Shown one piece after another: positions 26,601 to 40,120 of a DNA stretch of 64,000 nucleotides. The notes under the pieces are model-generated. The model searched no databases and was not told the origin of the DNA. It saw only the letters and a program-made list of their open reading frames with translations. Origin of the DNA: Oreocharis arfaki (Eukaryota > Chordata > Aves > Passeriformes > Paramythiidae); assembly GCA_013398015.1 (NCBI GenBank), contig VZRR01005733.1, forward strand, positions 683,300 through 747,299, in the 5' to 3' direction. Position 1 is the stretch's first letter. Each line of letters opens with the position of its first letter. Position numbers and translations under genes: made by a program.

Positions 26601-27929
26601 CTACCCTAAGCAATGAGAAATATATGTTAGAGACCAGAACCTACCCACGCTGGAGTGAGTACAGAAGATTATTTCAGTGCCACTAGCCTTCCCATGTTTT
26701 TCACCACTCTTTCCTTCTGCTCTGGATAGACAAACTATTGACGATTGTTCAGGAAATAAGTCATCATGACAGAGAAAACTGTCCCTTTAGGTGCTGATGG
26801 GGGACTGCAAGGACAGGTAAGTAACACGCATAGTTTCGATGTCAAGAGACTTAGTTTTGTTAGGAGATTTGCATGCCTGTTTCTGGGGCTAATACTGCAG
26901 TACAGAAATGAGGGATACAGTGAAATTTTATTCACTGGAGCTAAGGGCCTCATGGGTACAGAACACAAGGCAGATGTTTGCTTCTTGCCTCTGCTACTGA
27001 CCTGAGTTTTGACAACTTTTGCAATCAGATTCTGCATGCATGTATAGTGTCCACCTTTGTAGATTAAAAATATTTTGTAGATTAAAGTATTTATCAAGCA
27101 CCCTAAAATGAAAGTGGACAGAGCAAAGGTAGATGCAGTTTTGAGTAGATGGTGAATCCCTCACCTTTTTCCTGGCCTTATGGTCTTATGTCAGTGTGAG
27201 GCATCCTCTCATCCATTTAGTAACACAAGGCAGGGTGTTCACTATGAAAGTACACGGGCTTCAATGTGCATCCTAACTTTAAGCAGTGCAGACAGAAATC
27301 AACATACCTGAGGAAATTTTGTTTAATTATTTTAGTACATGCATAAATGATGATAGCTGCTTGTGCTGGACACAGTCATATTTGCAAAGGCATTCCTGGC
27401 ACTTGTAAGAAATTTGGTTCAGAGTTGTTCTAAAATTCTGAATGATTTGCATGGCCTAGAAGATGAACAGTCTTATAAAATGATGTATTTCCTGTGCATG
27501 GTTGTAAAACACTTTAGGATCATTAAATAACAAATATTTTTGGGCTAGATTGTTTTGCTTTCTTTATGAGAGTGTACTTTTTTGGAAGCCTTTTACTGCT
27601 GTTTTGAGACCACCATACTAGGAACTTTCTTTAGTCTTTTCCCATTTCTTCCTCTTCTAAATGCAGAGAGCACAAAATATTCTTCTGGCATTTGAGCTGC
27701 AGTTATTTTGAGTGGCTACAAACAGAGGGAAATGTGTTTCTGTGGTAGTTACTGCAGAGAAAGAATTTTGCTGAAATGTCTCTCCCCCAACGCCCTTCGG
27801 TGGCTGCAGAAAAGAAGCCAGTGTTTGAGGCCCCAGCTCTGTGCATCTGCTGGATCAGTTTAAGGCCAATTTCCCCCCCTCCCCCTGCCCCTCTTTCCAT
27901 TAGCAAACTAGATATAAAACAGAAGCCAT

Positions 27930-28520
27930 TGGATAAATAGGAAAAATGTGTAGCAGAGGAAGCCCTTGTGATTAGGGAGCTGTTAACCAGTTATTTCATG
28001 TCCGGCTTTCAGTGTATTTATAAAAATGATGCTATTCAGTGACACGTCGAATTACTATAAATGGTATTGGCTCAGTTGCTTTCTCATGGAAGCCAACTTG
28101 CAATTTATTTTTAACTTGGGCCCACTGATTATTTTTAAAGTTAGTGTAGTATTTGTTAAAGATGCTAAAGTGGCAGGCAAAGCGTGGGCAATATACGTCA
28201 AATTTGTGCACAGCCTGTCTTGCCAGTGCACTCCAGAGTCCTGTGGAACCTCGTTAGGAGAGGGCAGCTCGGTCAGTGTCTGCCCATTTGCTGCCTGGCT
28301 CTTCTGGGGAGAGGGCTGATTGATGTGATTTGTGGCAGCTGCAGTGCTTGGTTTTGTGATGTGGAAGCTTGTCCATTAGGAGCTGGCCCAAGACCCAGTA
28401 AACCCCTCCTCCCTCTCTTTTTTCCATCGATCGCCAGCAGCCGTCACATCATTACATGCATTTATAATGTCCTTGTCGAGACTTCACTGTGTGCACATGG
28501 TTTAAATCAACAGCTTCCCA
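27930..28520. promoter_or_regulatory. Candidate conserved non-coding element
   Basis: This is a repeat-free block with scattered CpGs (acacgtcgaat, atacgtcaaat, atcgatcgcc, gtcgagac) in a CpG-poor neighbourhood. It also has AT-rich homeobox-like cores (gattatttttaaag, gattgatgtg) and E-boxes (cagctg). Such texture is common in conserved developmental enhancers. Overlapping 97- and 150-codon frames show no recognisable domain. Confidence 0.28.
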
Positions 28521-31034
28521 AAGAGGGGGAGCAAAAGTACCAGAACTCCCTACCTGCCTCCAACAATGTGCTTGTAAACTTCAGGGATAGGGAGAAAGAA
28601 AAATACAGCTCATGGAGAAGTGCCAGGAGGTTCTGAGTCTGCAGTTCACGCTATGCTTTGGACAAAGACATGAGTCTTGCATCATGGTCTAAATGTGGTG
28701 AGGCCTAGGCTTCCACACAATTGTTCTGGAACAAATTTCACAGAACAGAAAATCTTCTTCACAGCAGTGGGACCTGAGGCAGATTCTCAAAGCTGATGTT
28801 GTCATACTAAGGCATCTGTCAGGTTTGGTCCACTTGATGAATGGTGGCTAATAACTGATACCTAGAAGTGTGGGAGGAGATCATTGCAAGCCTGGAACAT
28901 GGGTCTTACCTCCCTTTCTTTATTTAGGGAGTAAATTGCAGCTCTTACCACACTTTCTGGAGTTTCCAAATACTCTTCAGGGCTATCAGTCTTAGTAAAT
29001 GAGGTATCTGTGGGACTAAAGCATTCTACAGAACTGTCTTAAAAGACGGCTCTGGTCAAGGTTGCGACTTGAAGATGAGAATCTTACACAAGTGCTAGGG
29101 AGCCATTTCCATGCTGATTCAATCCCAAAGAGCAAGCATTTATTCCAACAGCACAATCTTCTGGTTTCCAGTTATATACCCCCAAGAATCAGTACCTAAA
29201 CAGTAACTCTACTATGCATAAAGTGGCAACATTTGAAATCTAGATTGAACTGATACTTCAATGAAATATTATTCAGCAGAGTTTTTTTGCACTGGCACAA
29301 ATAGAGTATACAAGCTTGGTATATCTTTCCCTTCTTTGTTTTCTCTGATTCTGAGAGATCCGGTGCATCACAGAAAATGTTGCTTTCAAAGCATTCAGCC
29401 TGTCCTTGGTAGCCATCCAATCTGTGTGTCTTGAGAGATCCTTCATAATAATATTTACATTTGATATTCTAATTGGAATGGAGAAAGCAGCATTTGTTTG
29501 TGCATTGCTGGGGTGTGAAGTAGAGAGTTTTTAATCATACCACAGGACAGCCTTTTTGCTAACAGGCTGTTTTCTAGTCTGGAAATTTTATAACCTACTT
29601 AGAAATAAGTGTCCCTTGGCTGAGGTTTAATAGCAGATGCATTCGTGATGTCTCTTCTGATTATTCAAGTATTGCTACTTAAGTAGGTGAAATATAATTA
29701 AGAATAATTGAAATTAATTAGTTTTGAATCTTCTTTGGTTTTACTGCTGCCATAGTTGACAGCAGAATTTAGTCCTTGCAACCATCTAACTAGGAAATGG
29801 CTTTGCCTTGTCCACATTTCAATTTAATCATCTGGCAGATAGAGGAATTATTATGTTACTTTGAACTTCTATTAGAAAAAAAATAAAATCCTTTTCTGTG
29901 ATCCAGTACCCCTTCCCTGCTTGTTGTGTTTATTTCCTTACTGGTTAATTCCTTGTTTAGAAACTTAAAAATTGTAAAGACCCTTACAGTGTGTTCACTG
30001 CTTTCAGGGACTGTCTCACTAGAAGGCGTCGTCTGGTAGGTAGTGGAAGTATAAGGAAGAGGAAATAAGATAAAGTAAAAAGTCAGACCATACTTGGTTC
30101 AGCATCCTGGTCACAGCCCAGCATGGTTGCGCTGGAATCCTGCTGATGGAATGTCCTGACATGATGGTGTTTATTTCTGCCACAGCCCTGAAATGTAAAC
30201 AGGACATCGTTGGATGCTAATTCAAGGGACTGGAAATGACTGAGGATCCTGGACTACTGGGCTATTGGTAGGACACAAGGAAGTGAGTTTTACAGGAGGA
30301 TTGGCACATGGCACTAGCAGTGCACAGGACCACACGTCAGAGGAGGTGTTTTGAGGAAGGGTATCTGACGTATGTTTGTGGGGAGGAACAAAACACAGCC
30401 GTAGTATCAAGTGCATCAAAATATGCAGAAACTTGCAGGACATTTGGCATGTTAGGATGCTCTGTGCATCCCATACCTATGGGATGAAAGATAGAGAGTT
30501 TGCCTTCAGCTTGAAATAGATACAGAATAAATGGCAGGTGATCATCAAGGGATTTATTTTCCTCTGTACCTTATAATGGGATGGTGAATTCACCTGAGGG
30601 ACAGGAAAGTACAAGAGAAGTGGCCATGTTACACCTCTTGCTCCAGCCTCCGAGCCCAGAGGGCATGGATGGGAAGTAGCGCAGTCAGGGAAATGTTGGT
30701 TTAAGTGGTTTAATGCACTAGAAAGTTGGCTGTGCTTCTTTTAGGCAGACCCAAATAAATGAATGGGTACTGAATTCCAGTCGTGGCTCCCTCCCCCAGG
30801 AAATGGAAATAGGCACATACGACTTGTGCAGGATGCTGCCTGCTGAGCTGTGTTTGGGGAAGAGGGAGAGGAGCCACGACAAAGCTATCACCGTGTTCTG
30901 TGAGGCACTTGAGACTCACATTGCTGGAAAGAGGCTTGCACCCCACTTTTATCCTCTTAGAAGACTTTGACTCTTGACGACCAGCTGCTAATGCCTCCTC
31001 TGTAGCACCACGTGTAGCAGCGAAGACAGAACTG

Positions 31035-31184
31035 TGTTGTAATGAATATAAAGGGGGTTCTTTATTGAGGTTGCTAAATGCATACAGACCCTGTAATTCA
31101 CGCCGGCGCTCTGGCTTCCAGACTGGCTGCCTGGTGTTGCCACACAAGGTCTCCCTAAGTCTTGGTCTGGCGACTGTAGCAACA
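31035..31184 (-). mobile_element. Possible short LTR-like element (150 bp) with TGTTG...CAACA ends
   Basis: The segment has inverted ends (tgttg at 31035, caaca ending 31184). On the minus strand it carries AATAAA (complement of 31061-31066) about 26 bp before its 3' end, in the order expected of an LTR. It has more CpGs (gccggcgc) than its surroundings. No internal retroviral region and no convincing target-site duplication are visible. A 192-codon minus-strand frame at 30710-31288 overlaps it but has no recognisable domain. A chance unique sequence is the alternative. Confidence 0.4.
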
Positions 31185-32229
31185 AAAGGACTGACTAAAG
31201 AGAGATTCAAGTTTTCTGTGCTGTGAGTGTTGCTCACTGAGGTTTTTTTTTTGTAATAACACACTCTGCTGGATGCATTTTGCAGCAAGGCATATTTTTA
31301 TGTTTGGTATCTTCCGGCTGTTTTCACGAGCATCTTGCTGGCACGGTTGCCAGTGTTGATACCTTTTTAGTGAAGTGCTTTGAGCCTCTGCTATGCTGCT
31401 TGGGCTGGGCTTCCATCCGGATCAGAAATTGGAAATTTATTACTTGGAACTGGTTTTTAAATGTGAAACTGACACCAGTTTCTTATTACCTACCAAGCCC
31501 TGAGGGCAGACTAACATTCCTGACGCTGCTGTAGGTGTTAATGGTTTCATCAACTCAAGAAGCACGGAGCCCTGAACTCTGCTCTTGGCAGCTAGTAAAG
31601 AAGGGAAACTGACTTTCAAATATTTTGTTTTTAAAGTTGTTGTGGTTTTTTTATGATGTTTACATTAGCAAACTGGAATTTGTGAGACAGACTTTTTTTT
31701 TTGTTGACTACTTAGTTCTTAGAAATCAAATTGATAGTAAAGCCTCAGTAGGCTGCTGGAACTGGTCTTGCCAAGCACCTCTGAAGATGCAAAAGAACAA
31801 GAATCTGTGAGTGGGCCTACTGTGGGTGTAGGCCTATGAGTTTCATTTACTTGGTATGTTTTCTCTGCCTCAAAGTAATCAGGAAGGATATTATTATGCA
31901 GATACCAGGATTTTTTTCTATATTGCTTTCAGTTGCATGCAAATAGCTCAAAAGCCTTGCTCCAAATCTGGAGAGATTCCAAGATGTGGTTTTTTGTTTT
32001 GTTTTTAAAATAGTTTCTGTCTTGTGCTGTTCAGGAAGATGGCATTGTGAGCAAGGATGAAGATTTAAAATATGAATTAACTGGCATTACTCTGGGCTCT
32101 GCCACATGCTTGCTGAATGATCTTGAGCAGACCATCATTTTATTCATACCTGTATTGTGATATCCTTGTATCCTGCCAGGTTGCCATGAGAAATAACTTC
32201 TGTTTTAAACTTGACTAACTCCTTTGATC

Positions 32230-32460
32230 CAAGAGCGAACTGTATTTCAAGTCACCGTTGTATATGTGACAGACTGCTGCAGAGGTCATAAATGGAACAT
32301 TACGGAATTTAGCGTTGATTAATCCCAGGTATTGGTGGATGAGACTCAAAAGCTTATCCCGTAATTATTTATAGAGGTGCTTAAAAGGTGACTTGTTGAT
32401 CACTATTTATAATTAGCTATACAGAGAACATTTGGTGATAGCGTTTTCGATCTAGAAAAA
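32230..32460. promoter_or_regulatory. Candidate intronic enhancer with two MEF2-type sites
   Basis: The block is repeat-free and holds two perfect YTAWWWWTAR matches: ttatttatag (32365-32374) and ctatttataa (32403-32412), 38 bp apart. It also has a gttgattaatcc homeodomain-like stretch near 32314. DAAM2 is a developmental cytoskeletal regulator, so an intronic enhancer is plausible, but function is inferred only from motifs and texture. Confidence 0.3.
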
Positions 32461-34372
32461 GTAAGTCAGGGCCCAGACTCTGAGAATTGAAACTTGGCAG
32501 ATGAAACAGTTTCTAAAGTGAGACGCAGTTTACTGAGAGTTGTGGTAGATTTTCTACTGCTGGAAATCTTTAAATCAAATGAGATGCCTATTGAAAAGTT
32601 ATATTCTGCTTCAGGCAGGAATTAATTTATAGCAATCTTGTGGCTTGTGCTATGCATGAAGTCAGACTAGCTGATTGGTACAACCCTTTCAGCTTTATAG
32701 TTCATAAGATATTTTTTTTTATCAAATTGGTGAGTGTAAGTCTCACTGAGGCCAGTGGAAGCCAAATAAACCCGAGGCCAGGGTTTTACACTGTCGCCTT
32801 TCACATCCTTCATGCTTCCAGCCTGTATTCACTTGTTACCCAGCTAACTTACAGAAATATCTTCTTGTGTTTCTTTTATCTCCTTAGCACTGTGTGGTTA
32901 TCACTTTGCTACCATTCTGCAGTACTTCCCACGCATGTCTTAAAATTGTGGGATGTTTCTTTTTTTGCTCTGTTTGTTTGTTTGTCTGTCTCTTGAAAAG
33001 GGATTTGGAAAGTGATAAAGTCTGAGCAGATCTTAAAGGCAGCATATCAGGTTATGGATACAACTGGACGTTCCTGCTCTGCTATCCCTCTGGCAATCAT
33101 TGATATAGAGCATTCATTTGTATTTGTATTTGTAGTTACATTGTTTTAATTTTTCTCCCCAAGCACTGTAGCATTCAAAACTGCTCAGCAAAAGAAAGGA
33201 TCCCTGGCTTCCGAGTTGCTCCCCATGTTATGTCAGAGAGAGAGATTTGCCTTTGATTTCCCACATGTATGTTGTGGTACAAGGCAATGATCCCAGTGGT
33301 CTTGTTTATTCTGTCTCCTGCTGTGTGCTGTGCTCCCTGTTCAGAGTGGAGGACACAGCTCCGGGGCAAAGGAGAACTTCCATGTCCTTGGCCAAACTAG
33401 CAGCTCAGTTATTGCTGTTGCTGAAGGACTGTGGCTGGTGGTAGCCTACAGGTGTTGGAGAGGACTTGGCTTTGCAAGCTACTGTTCTCAAAAGACAGAC
33501 GACCTTAGGAACTGTTCACCTTACTGAGGTGGGTGGTTAGACTTTGGAAAGAGCTCAGTATGTCTCGTGCAAATTTTTTCCATTGAGATTTTCTCATTGA
33601 AAAGGTCTGTTCTCAGAATTGCCAAATTTTGAAAAAAACCACAGATTTTCCTGAATATTTCCACATTCTTGTGAGAGCTGGATATTTCAAAATATTCGAT
33701 AAATCATGCCAGAAACATGTATTTATTTGTAACTGTTTCTTTCTCCTTTTTTTAATGCTGTTGAATGCAATGCAATCAATGGTGATAGATTTTTCTAAAT
33801 TCTTTATTGCATTAATTTCTTCTTTTTTTTTTTGTTCAGTAGAAGGGGAAAATATTGGTGAAAGTGGAAATGTCTTTGTTTTTACTTTTCTTAAAAAAAA
33901 CATACCTCAAAAGGCATCCCCAACACTAGAATAGTTTGCTCTTGCTTTTAAAATTACTCTTTTTTTTCTTTTTCAGGACAATTATTTTTCTTTTTAACCA
34001 GATCTGTTCAATAAGCTGCACTATTCTGGATACTTGCTCCCTGTTTTTCATTGAAATTAAAAGCTGGGTAGTTTTGTGAAAATCTGTCCTTGAGGCAAGA
34101 GCCAAAGTCTCTAAATTCTAATTATCGAAATTCAAGTATGTCTTGTGCACACATGGCAAGTGAAGTTTGCAGATTGTACGTATAGTTCTCTTTTTGCAAG
34201 CGGCAGTGGTGAAGAGTGCTAGGCTGCAGTGCAGACTGGTAAGTGCATTTAGGGAAAGGATCTCCTGCATGTCCTCTAAATAGTAAAATGTTCCCTTTAT
34301 GGCATACAGATGAACAGAAAAAGTATCAACGAATTGAGATGTTCTCTTCAATTAATCCCCATTTTGAATGAA

Positions 34373-34410
34373 TGCCTTGAAGGGCCACATGTGCCTTGAA
34401 GAGGCCAGGC
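34373..34410. repeat. 19-bp tandem duplication
   Basis: tgccttgaagggccaca starts at 34373 and tgccttgaagaggccag at 34392; the units are diverged. Confidence 0.65.
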
Positions 34411-37080
34411 TAGCTGTCTTTGCAGGCATCACTGCAGGCCAGCCTTTTGAACAGTTGTACTAAATTCTTCTTAGTCCTTGAAGAGTAGCTCATTGAAGCT
34501 TGGATGAGGCTGGATAAGCTCATCTACTGCATGTGATAGGCCTGGCCCCACAAGGGATGTTGGGCAATTTTGCTGGAAGTAATCTCATGCACAGCATCTC
34601 CTGGGTGTAGTGTGGCAGGTGAGTGTCCTGAAGAGACCAGGCAGCTGTATGGTAAAGATGGCCTGAAGAGAGAGAACACCCAGCTCACAGTCCTTGGAGG
34701 CTGCGTTGTTTTTCTGGTGTAGGGTTGCACGCGGTTCTAGTTTAGGACAACCCAAAATGTAAGTGTTGCTTTTGGTTTTCCCCTGTTTTTTTCAGTCTTC
34801 TGAGATAAAAATCAAGCTGTCTTGAGGGGGAACCCTTCTGATTTTGAAGCAGTGTGAAAAAGACCTCACCCGAGGACTCTGCTGGAGGCTTGTCTGAAAG
34901 ACAATGTGTGCAGCGCAGGAGGATGGCAAGTCAGGGCCAAGTGTACTCTCGCTTGGCACATGGTATTTTGATGAACAGGAGAGTGTGTTTGATTTCAGGA
35001 TCCCATGAGAGCAGCTTTATCTGTAGCATTGGTGCATTAGTGTGGGTGTTAATAACCTTTCCTTCAGACCTGGCAGGTAGGAGTGCCTGATGTGCTTTGG
35101 GAGAGCCACAGGCAAGAGAATGTAGTTAGAAAGTAGTACAGGATGGGGAGTGTAAAAGAGTGAAGATGAGCTGCTGGCTACTGGATAACTCTCAGCATCA
35201 TGGCCTCTCTAGCCAGGTTTCTGTGGAGACAGTCCCTGGGACATAAACTGTCAGATGTTTGGGGAGCTATATGCTGCAGAGCAGGAAATCTTTCAAATTC
35301 CTTATCTTCCACACCACAGGCTCAGGAGAAGTCCTGCCAAGACAGATTGCACCAAGGCCTCAGGGAACAGGGCTTGATCTCGGAGAAAGGAGTTTTCCAG
35401 GGCTTTGCTTGCAAAAAATTGAATTCAACTACTTTCTAAGCATTCGCCCTGAAAAGCTTCTGAAGGGCAAATACTAGGTGGTAGTGGTTAGCAGTGCTGC
35501 TGTGGCTAAAATCCCATGTCATTCCCACAGAAATCAGTGGTCAAACATCCGCTGACTTCATTGGAAGCAGCTGAGACATACAAAGGGAAAAATTCTGTAA
35601 AGCCCTAAACTTCTGGAGAATTCAAATCAAACAGAAGAATTTTTTTTTGTTTGTTTTGCTTTGTTTTTTTTGGATCATCACCAGTAAAAAAGACTTATTC
35701 TCAAGCAGGGGAGTAATAAGATTGTAGACTAGAATGTCTAGGGAATGTCTTGGAGCAAGCCAGTGCAACAGCAATGGCTATTCCCTTACCTGGTATGGGA
35801 ACCAGTAGATGTACAAGTCCACTGTGTTTGTCACTGTCACCACCAGTGTTAATGCAGGGACAGGGTCTATGTTGTGGGTAGGGCTAGAAGTGGGAAACAG
35901 TAGTTCGGTGTTACCGGTCAAGAGCTTTTCTTTGAGGCTGCTTCTACTTGCATTAAATTGTTTGGGGATTCACGACTTCTAATGTTAATGACAAAACTGT
36001 GCTGTCATTAATATTTCACTTTGAAAAAGGATGGGGCACCGCAGTAATGATTTGTGAAGACCTCCTACAAATATGAGGAGTCTTTTTTTTCAGCTGCCTG
36101 ACGCCCTGTCTGTGAATTTTTGTGCTGTGAGAACATATAATGAGTTTGCCTATGGGAAAATGTGCTGGTATTTTTATTTCTAACACATCTCTTCTGTGCA
36201 TGGTTCTTTGTTCTGCAGCTTGTTCTTGTCTGTCATTAGCAGACATTGGCATAAGAGAGAATTTCTGCAATATTCTGTTGTCATGCAAGCAGTCTAGGTC
36301 TGTACACGGGGTAAATTCCCTAAACAATTACATGGAGCAGCAAATGCTGGCAAGGGGGCTTGTCTGGTAAGAGGCCTTTTGAGAAATTTGACTCTTTGCT
36401 TCAGAAAGGTGCACTCTTTTCAGTGGTGCCCAGTGACAGAATGAGGCAATGAGCATAAATTGAAGCCCTGGGAACTCCATCTGAACACAAGGACCATTTT
36501 TCCTGTGAGGGTGTCTGAACACTGGTCCTGAGCAATTTGCTCTAGCTGACCCTGCTTGAGCAAGGAGATGGATTAGGCACTCTTCAGAGGCTCTTTTCAG
36601 CTGCTGAGATCAGTATTGCAGCGTTTTCTTAAGAACTGGCTACCCTCCTGGCCCAGCCTTATCTCAAAAGGAGCAGCAGGAGTCATGAGTATGTATTGTT
36701 ACATCTAGACTGTGAACCACTTCCTAGTGCTTTCCCTTTCCTCAGCTTCACCAGGTGTGTGGTGTGTGCCTCTTGGCTTTTGACCGTGGTAAAATTTTCA
36801 GCGTGTGGCTTCTGGGTCCAGGAAGTTGGGTCTTCCTTCAAAAGGATTCCTGGTACTACACATTGGTTCTAAGCATCCTCTTTAATCCCTTCCTCAAGAT
36901 AGAAACTTTGCCTTTTTCTCAAAGGGGATATTTTGACTGGTTATTTCACACTTTCCTTTTCTTCCTCTCCTTTTTTTTCCCCTCTACCATTTACTCAGAA
37001 CTGGTTTATCTGCTTCTGAAGGAAAGGTGGGTCATGGCGTACCCAGCTGCTGCCCTGCTCCAAGTGTTGTTTGGTTAGCC

Positions 37081-37118
37081 TCTTAAAGAAAACATGCTGT
37101 CTTAAAGAAAACTTGTCA
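37081..37118. repeat. 19-bp tandem duplication
   Basis: tcttaaagaaaac occurs at 37081 and again at 37100, in adjacent diverging 19-bp units. Confidence 0.8.
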
Positions 37119-39896
37119 GATCTTTATTGTTAACTTGGAAGTTGTTTGGTTTTAGTTTTAGAGTGTTTGCAAAGAAAAGACTCTTTTTGTAAGTGTGTGA
37201 AAGAAGCACTCTTTCTTGAGAAAGACAGACACATAAATTTCCTTCAGTGAGGCTAAAGGCAATGTTTTAATCTTTTGTCTTCCCTTCAGCCTTCCCCTTC
37301 CCTCCCCCAACCACTTTTCTTCCATGTATTTCCTAGAGATTGGCCTCTACTACCTGGTAAAAGAATGTGGACTTGTAAATTTTGATACCTTTCAGACATG
37401 GACAGAATAAAATGTGTTGTTTGGGATTTTAATGTCCTGTTAATGGAAAAACAGGGATGGAAGCATTGGAGCCTTGTGAGATGGGGCTCTGTGGGGAATG
37501 TAATACTTGAAAGAACCCTGACCTTTGTTTCATCTAACTCAGGCTTTGAGGACTACAAGATGCTCCAGCTATTCTGCTGAGCTTGTTTCAAAACTCTCAA
37601 GTTTCAATACCACCAACTTTTGGATCTTACAAGCTAAAGAAGTCAGTCAATTTAGCAGCCTTGTACAGATTCCCTCCCCACTTGGGAGTACTTGGGAAGC
37701 TGCACTGATGAAGGAAGGTGGAACACAGCCAAGCAGGAGACGATTCAGTACAGAGGGATGTACATGCACGTCATTATTCTTTTCTGCACTGGATAAATTC
37801 TATTTTCTTTAAGGAGTGCTGAGATGCAGGTGGTATGGAAAGGGAAAAAGAAGCCTGGACCTTTGAGATGGACTTGTTTAAGGAAAATTTTAGCACTGTG
37901 ACCCTAGTGGGGTTGTGCATCCAAAATGCTGGAGGAGAGCCATAAAACAAACCAGCATAAAATAAACTTGCTGTACATGTTTTCATACTTACATCCCGAG
38001 CTACTTTTGGTGTGTTTATCAAAACATTGTGGGCTTTTGGGTCTGCCTGATGGTGGGAACAAGAACAAGGAAGTGAGGGAAATATATATATATATGTGGG
38101 CTACAATAGAGCTTTGTTTCAGGCACTCTGTCTTTAAATCTCCTTACTGAAGTTTTTCCTTGGCTAGAAGAAGATAGGAAAGAAGTCTTGCAAAAACCTG
38201 TGCTCTCAATGTTTTGATAAAACTAGTGGAAGGCAATTTCTTCTGTCTGAATATTTCTGAGTTGCTTTATCTAGAGGCGACAGAGAGCTTGAACTAAGGT
38301 GGAAAATTTTGCTGCAATGGCAGTCAGTGAAGTTCGAAAGAGGGGGCAGGAGGCTGGTCTGAGGCTGATGCATTGTTTTCAGATAGTGAAGGAAGACTTG
38401 CATGGAAGTTGTGTATTTTACTCTTTTAGAACTTCATTGGGGGTGGTGTGTGTTTGGTTTTGAAAGCCTGGACACATTTACTGTGAAGAAATGCCTTGTG
38501 CTGAAAACTAGGGATATGTTATCAAAAGAGTGGAAGAAGCTTAGAATTTTGACTCATATTTCAGTAGTTGAAGTTAAAGTATATGTTCTACTATCCGAAA
38601 GTGCTATCCATTTTTTATCATGGTTATTCATGAGTTACTTGTGAGACCTCAACCAACCAGCAGAATAGCAGGACATTGTTTTACTATTCACCGATAGTCT
38701 GAGAGTGCCTTGGGTTAGGAATGCCTGCATATTGTTTGTGGATGGCTGATGCTAAACATCTGAAAAGGCTGGTGAGCAGCTCCTGAATGTTGGTGTGTTG
38801 GCATTATCTTACTTCCATGGAGTTGTCTCAGAAGTGATAGGCAGCTGAGATCCAAAGTTATAGCTAGTGAAGACAATCTACAAATAGAAGGAAGAAAATA
38901 ACATAAAATGTTTCTTTGAAGCCAACTAAGAGGCATGCAGAACAGTGACATAACTCAACAACTCTTCCCTTCATGGAGGGGGAGGAAAATCTGTTTTCTC
39001 CTCTGTGTCTTGCCTTAGTTATCCCCTCCAGAGCCAGTGCTGCTTATCTAATGCTGCTCTGTGATACACTGAAAACCCACATTTAGGTCTTTGCTGGCGG
39101 TGGTGATGGGGGTGCAGAAGGGAGGGAGCTGAAGGTTGTTGCAGAGCAGTCCATGATGCTCAGCTCTGCACTCTGGCCCTAGCTGGTGCAGGTGCAGAAG
39201 CTCTGCTCAGGGCCAAGAGAGAAAAGCTTTGACTTTGTACACAGCTCTAGAGCAGCTTCTGCTTGGTGGTGCCAGAAGCAGTGACAACTCTGCTCTCAAT
39301 ATCTTTCTAATTCGGGGCAAACTGGTTGAGCTGTTACACAGAGCGTGGAAGAGTACTCCTGGGTAAGGAAAAATTAAGGCAAAACATGGCAATACAGCTG
39401 AAACATAAAACTGCTTCTGACATATAGAATACATTGCTTTTCTGAATCTCTAGTCAGGAGACTTTCAGAGTTAGGACTAAAGTTAAAAACTGGCCCCTGC
39501 TGAAGTTTGTATACGAATTGGAATACATTCCTCAGGAGTCAGGAAATGATGATTTAGATGCTCTGGATGCTTTGGATTGACTTTGCTAAATTCAGCTCAA
39601 AAGGCCTTTGGAGGAAATAAAATATTTTGGGAGGCTAAAAAAAATAAATCTCAGGTGCCCGTCTGGCACAATTTCAGTATGGGCCATTTCACCAGAAATT
39701 AACTGAGTCTGAGTTCTGCTTGGAAGAGTCAATCTCTTGTTCTACGAAGTTGAGTGTTTCCATCAGAATAAATAGGAGTCTGTTACACCCATGAAGAGGA
39801 AACGATATAGGGAGTGTATGTTGTTCACTCATCTGAGAAATGAAAGGCTCTTGTGAAGTCTCCATAACCTAATTTGAATAGTATGTTCACCCTTTT

Positions 39897-39940
39897 TACT
39901 GCCTTGATAAGATGAAATTACTGCCTTCATAAGATGAATA
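39897..39940. repeat. 22-bp tandem duplication
   Basis: tactgccttgataagatgaa at 39897 is followed directly by tactgccttcataagatgaa at 39919, with two mismatches per 22-bp unit. Confidence 0.9.
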
Positions 39941-40100
39941 GATTTTTGAGTATGCCTTCCGAAGTCCTTCTGAAGAGAAGGATAAAATGCTTCTTTTTTT
40001 TCCTTTTTTTTCCCTTTACCCTTTTCTTTCTTTTTCTGCTGACTTTGCCTACATAAATATGATTTTTGGGGGATTCCCTAGCAAAAAATATCTGAAATAC

Positions 40101-40120
40101 TTTATATTATACAATATAAA
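40101..40120. repeat. AT-rich hairpin, 8-bp arms
   Basis: tttatatt (40101-40108), loop atac, aatataaa (40113-40120). Confidence 0.8.

Larger units (their letters stand above)
18679..31034. other. Long non-coding block, no gene recognised
   Basis: It contains the pyrimidine tract at 20494-20628, a small palindrome (aactagct/agctagtt) at 26484-26501, and the candidate conserved element near 28 kb. Otherwise it is unique sequence with few visible repeats, consistent with a long avian intron. Stretches 20629-26480 and 28521-31034 show nothing I can name. Confidence 0.55.

Noticed and set aside
28184..28636. 150-codon + strand frame
   Set aside because: No recognisable domain; it overlaps another frame in a different phase and lacks splice or start context. 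The block looks more like a regulatory element.
30710..31288. 192-codon minus-strand open frame
   Set aside because: It spans the possible LTR-like element plus unrelated flank, with no domain, no splice context and no family resemblance.
34500..34740. Possible repeat with 'ggcctggccccacaaggg' and 'gagaacacccagctcacag' stretches
   Set aside because: I could not match it to a repeat family with any confidence, so I left it as unassigned unique sequence.
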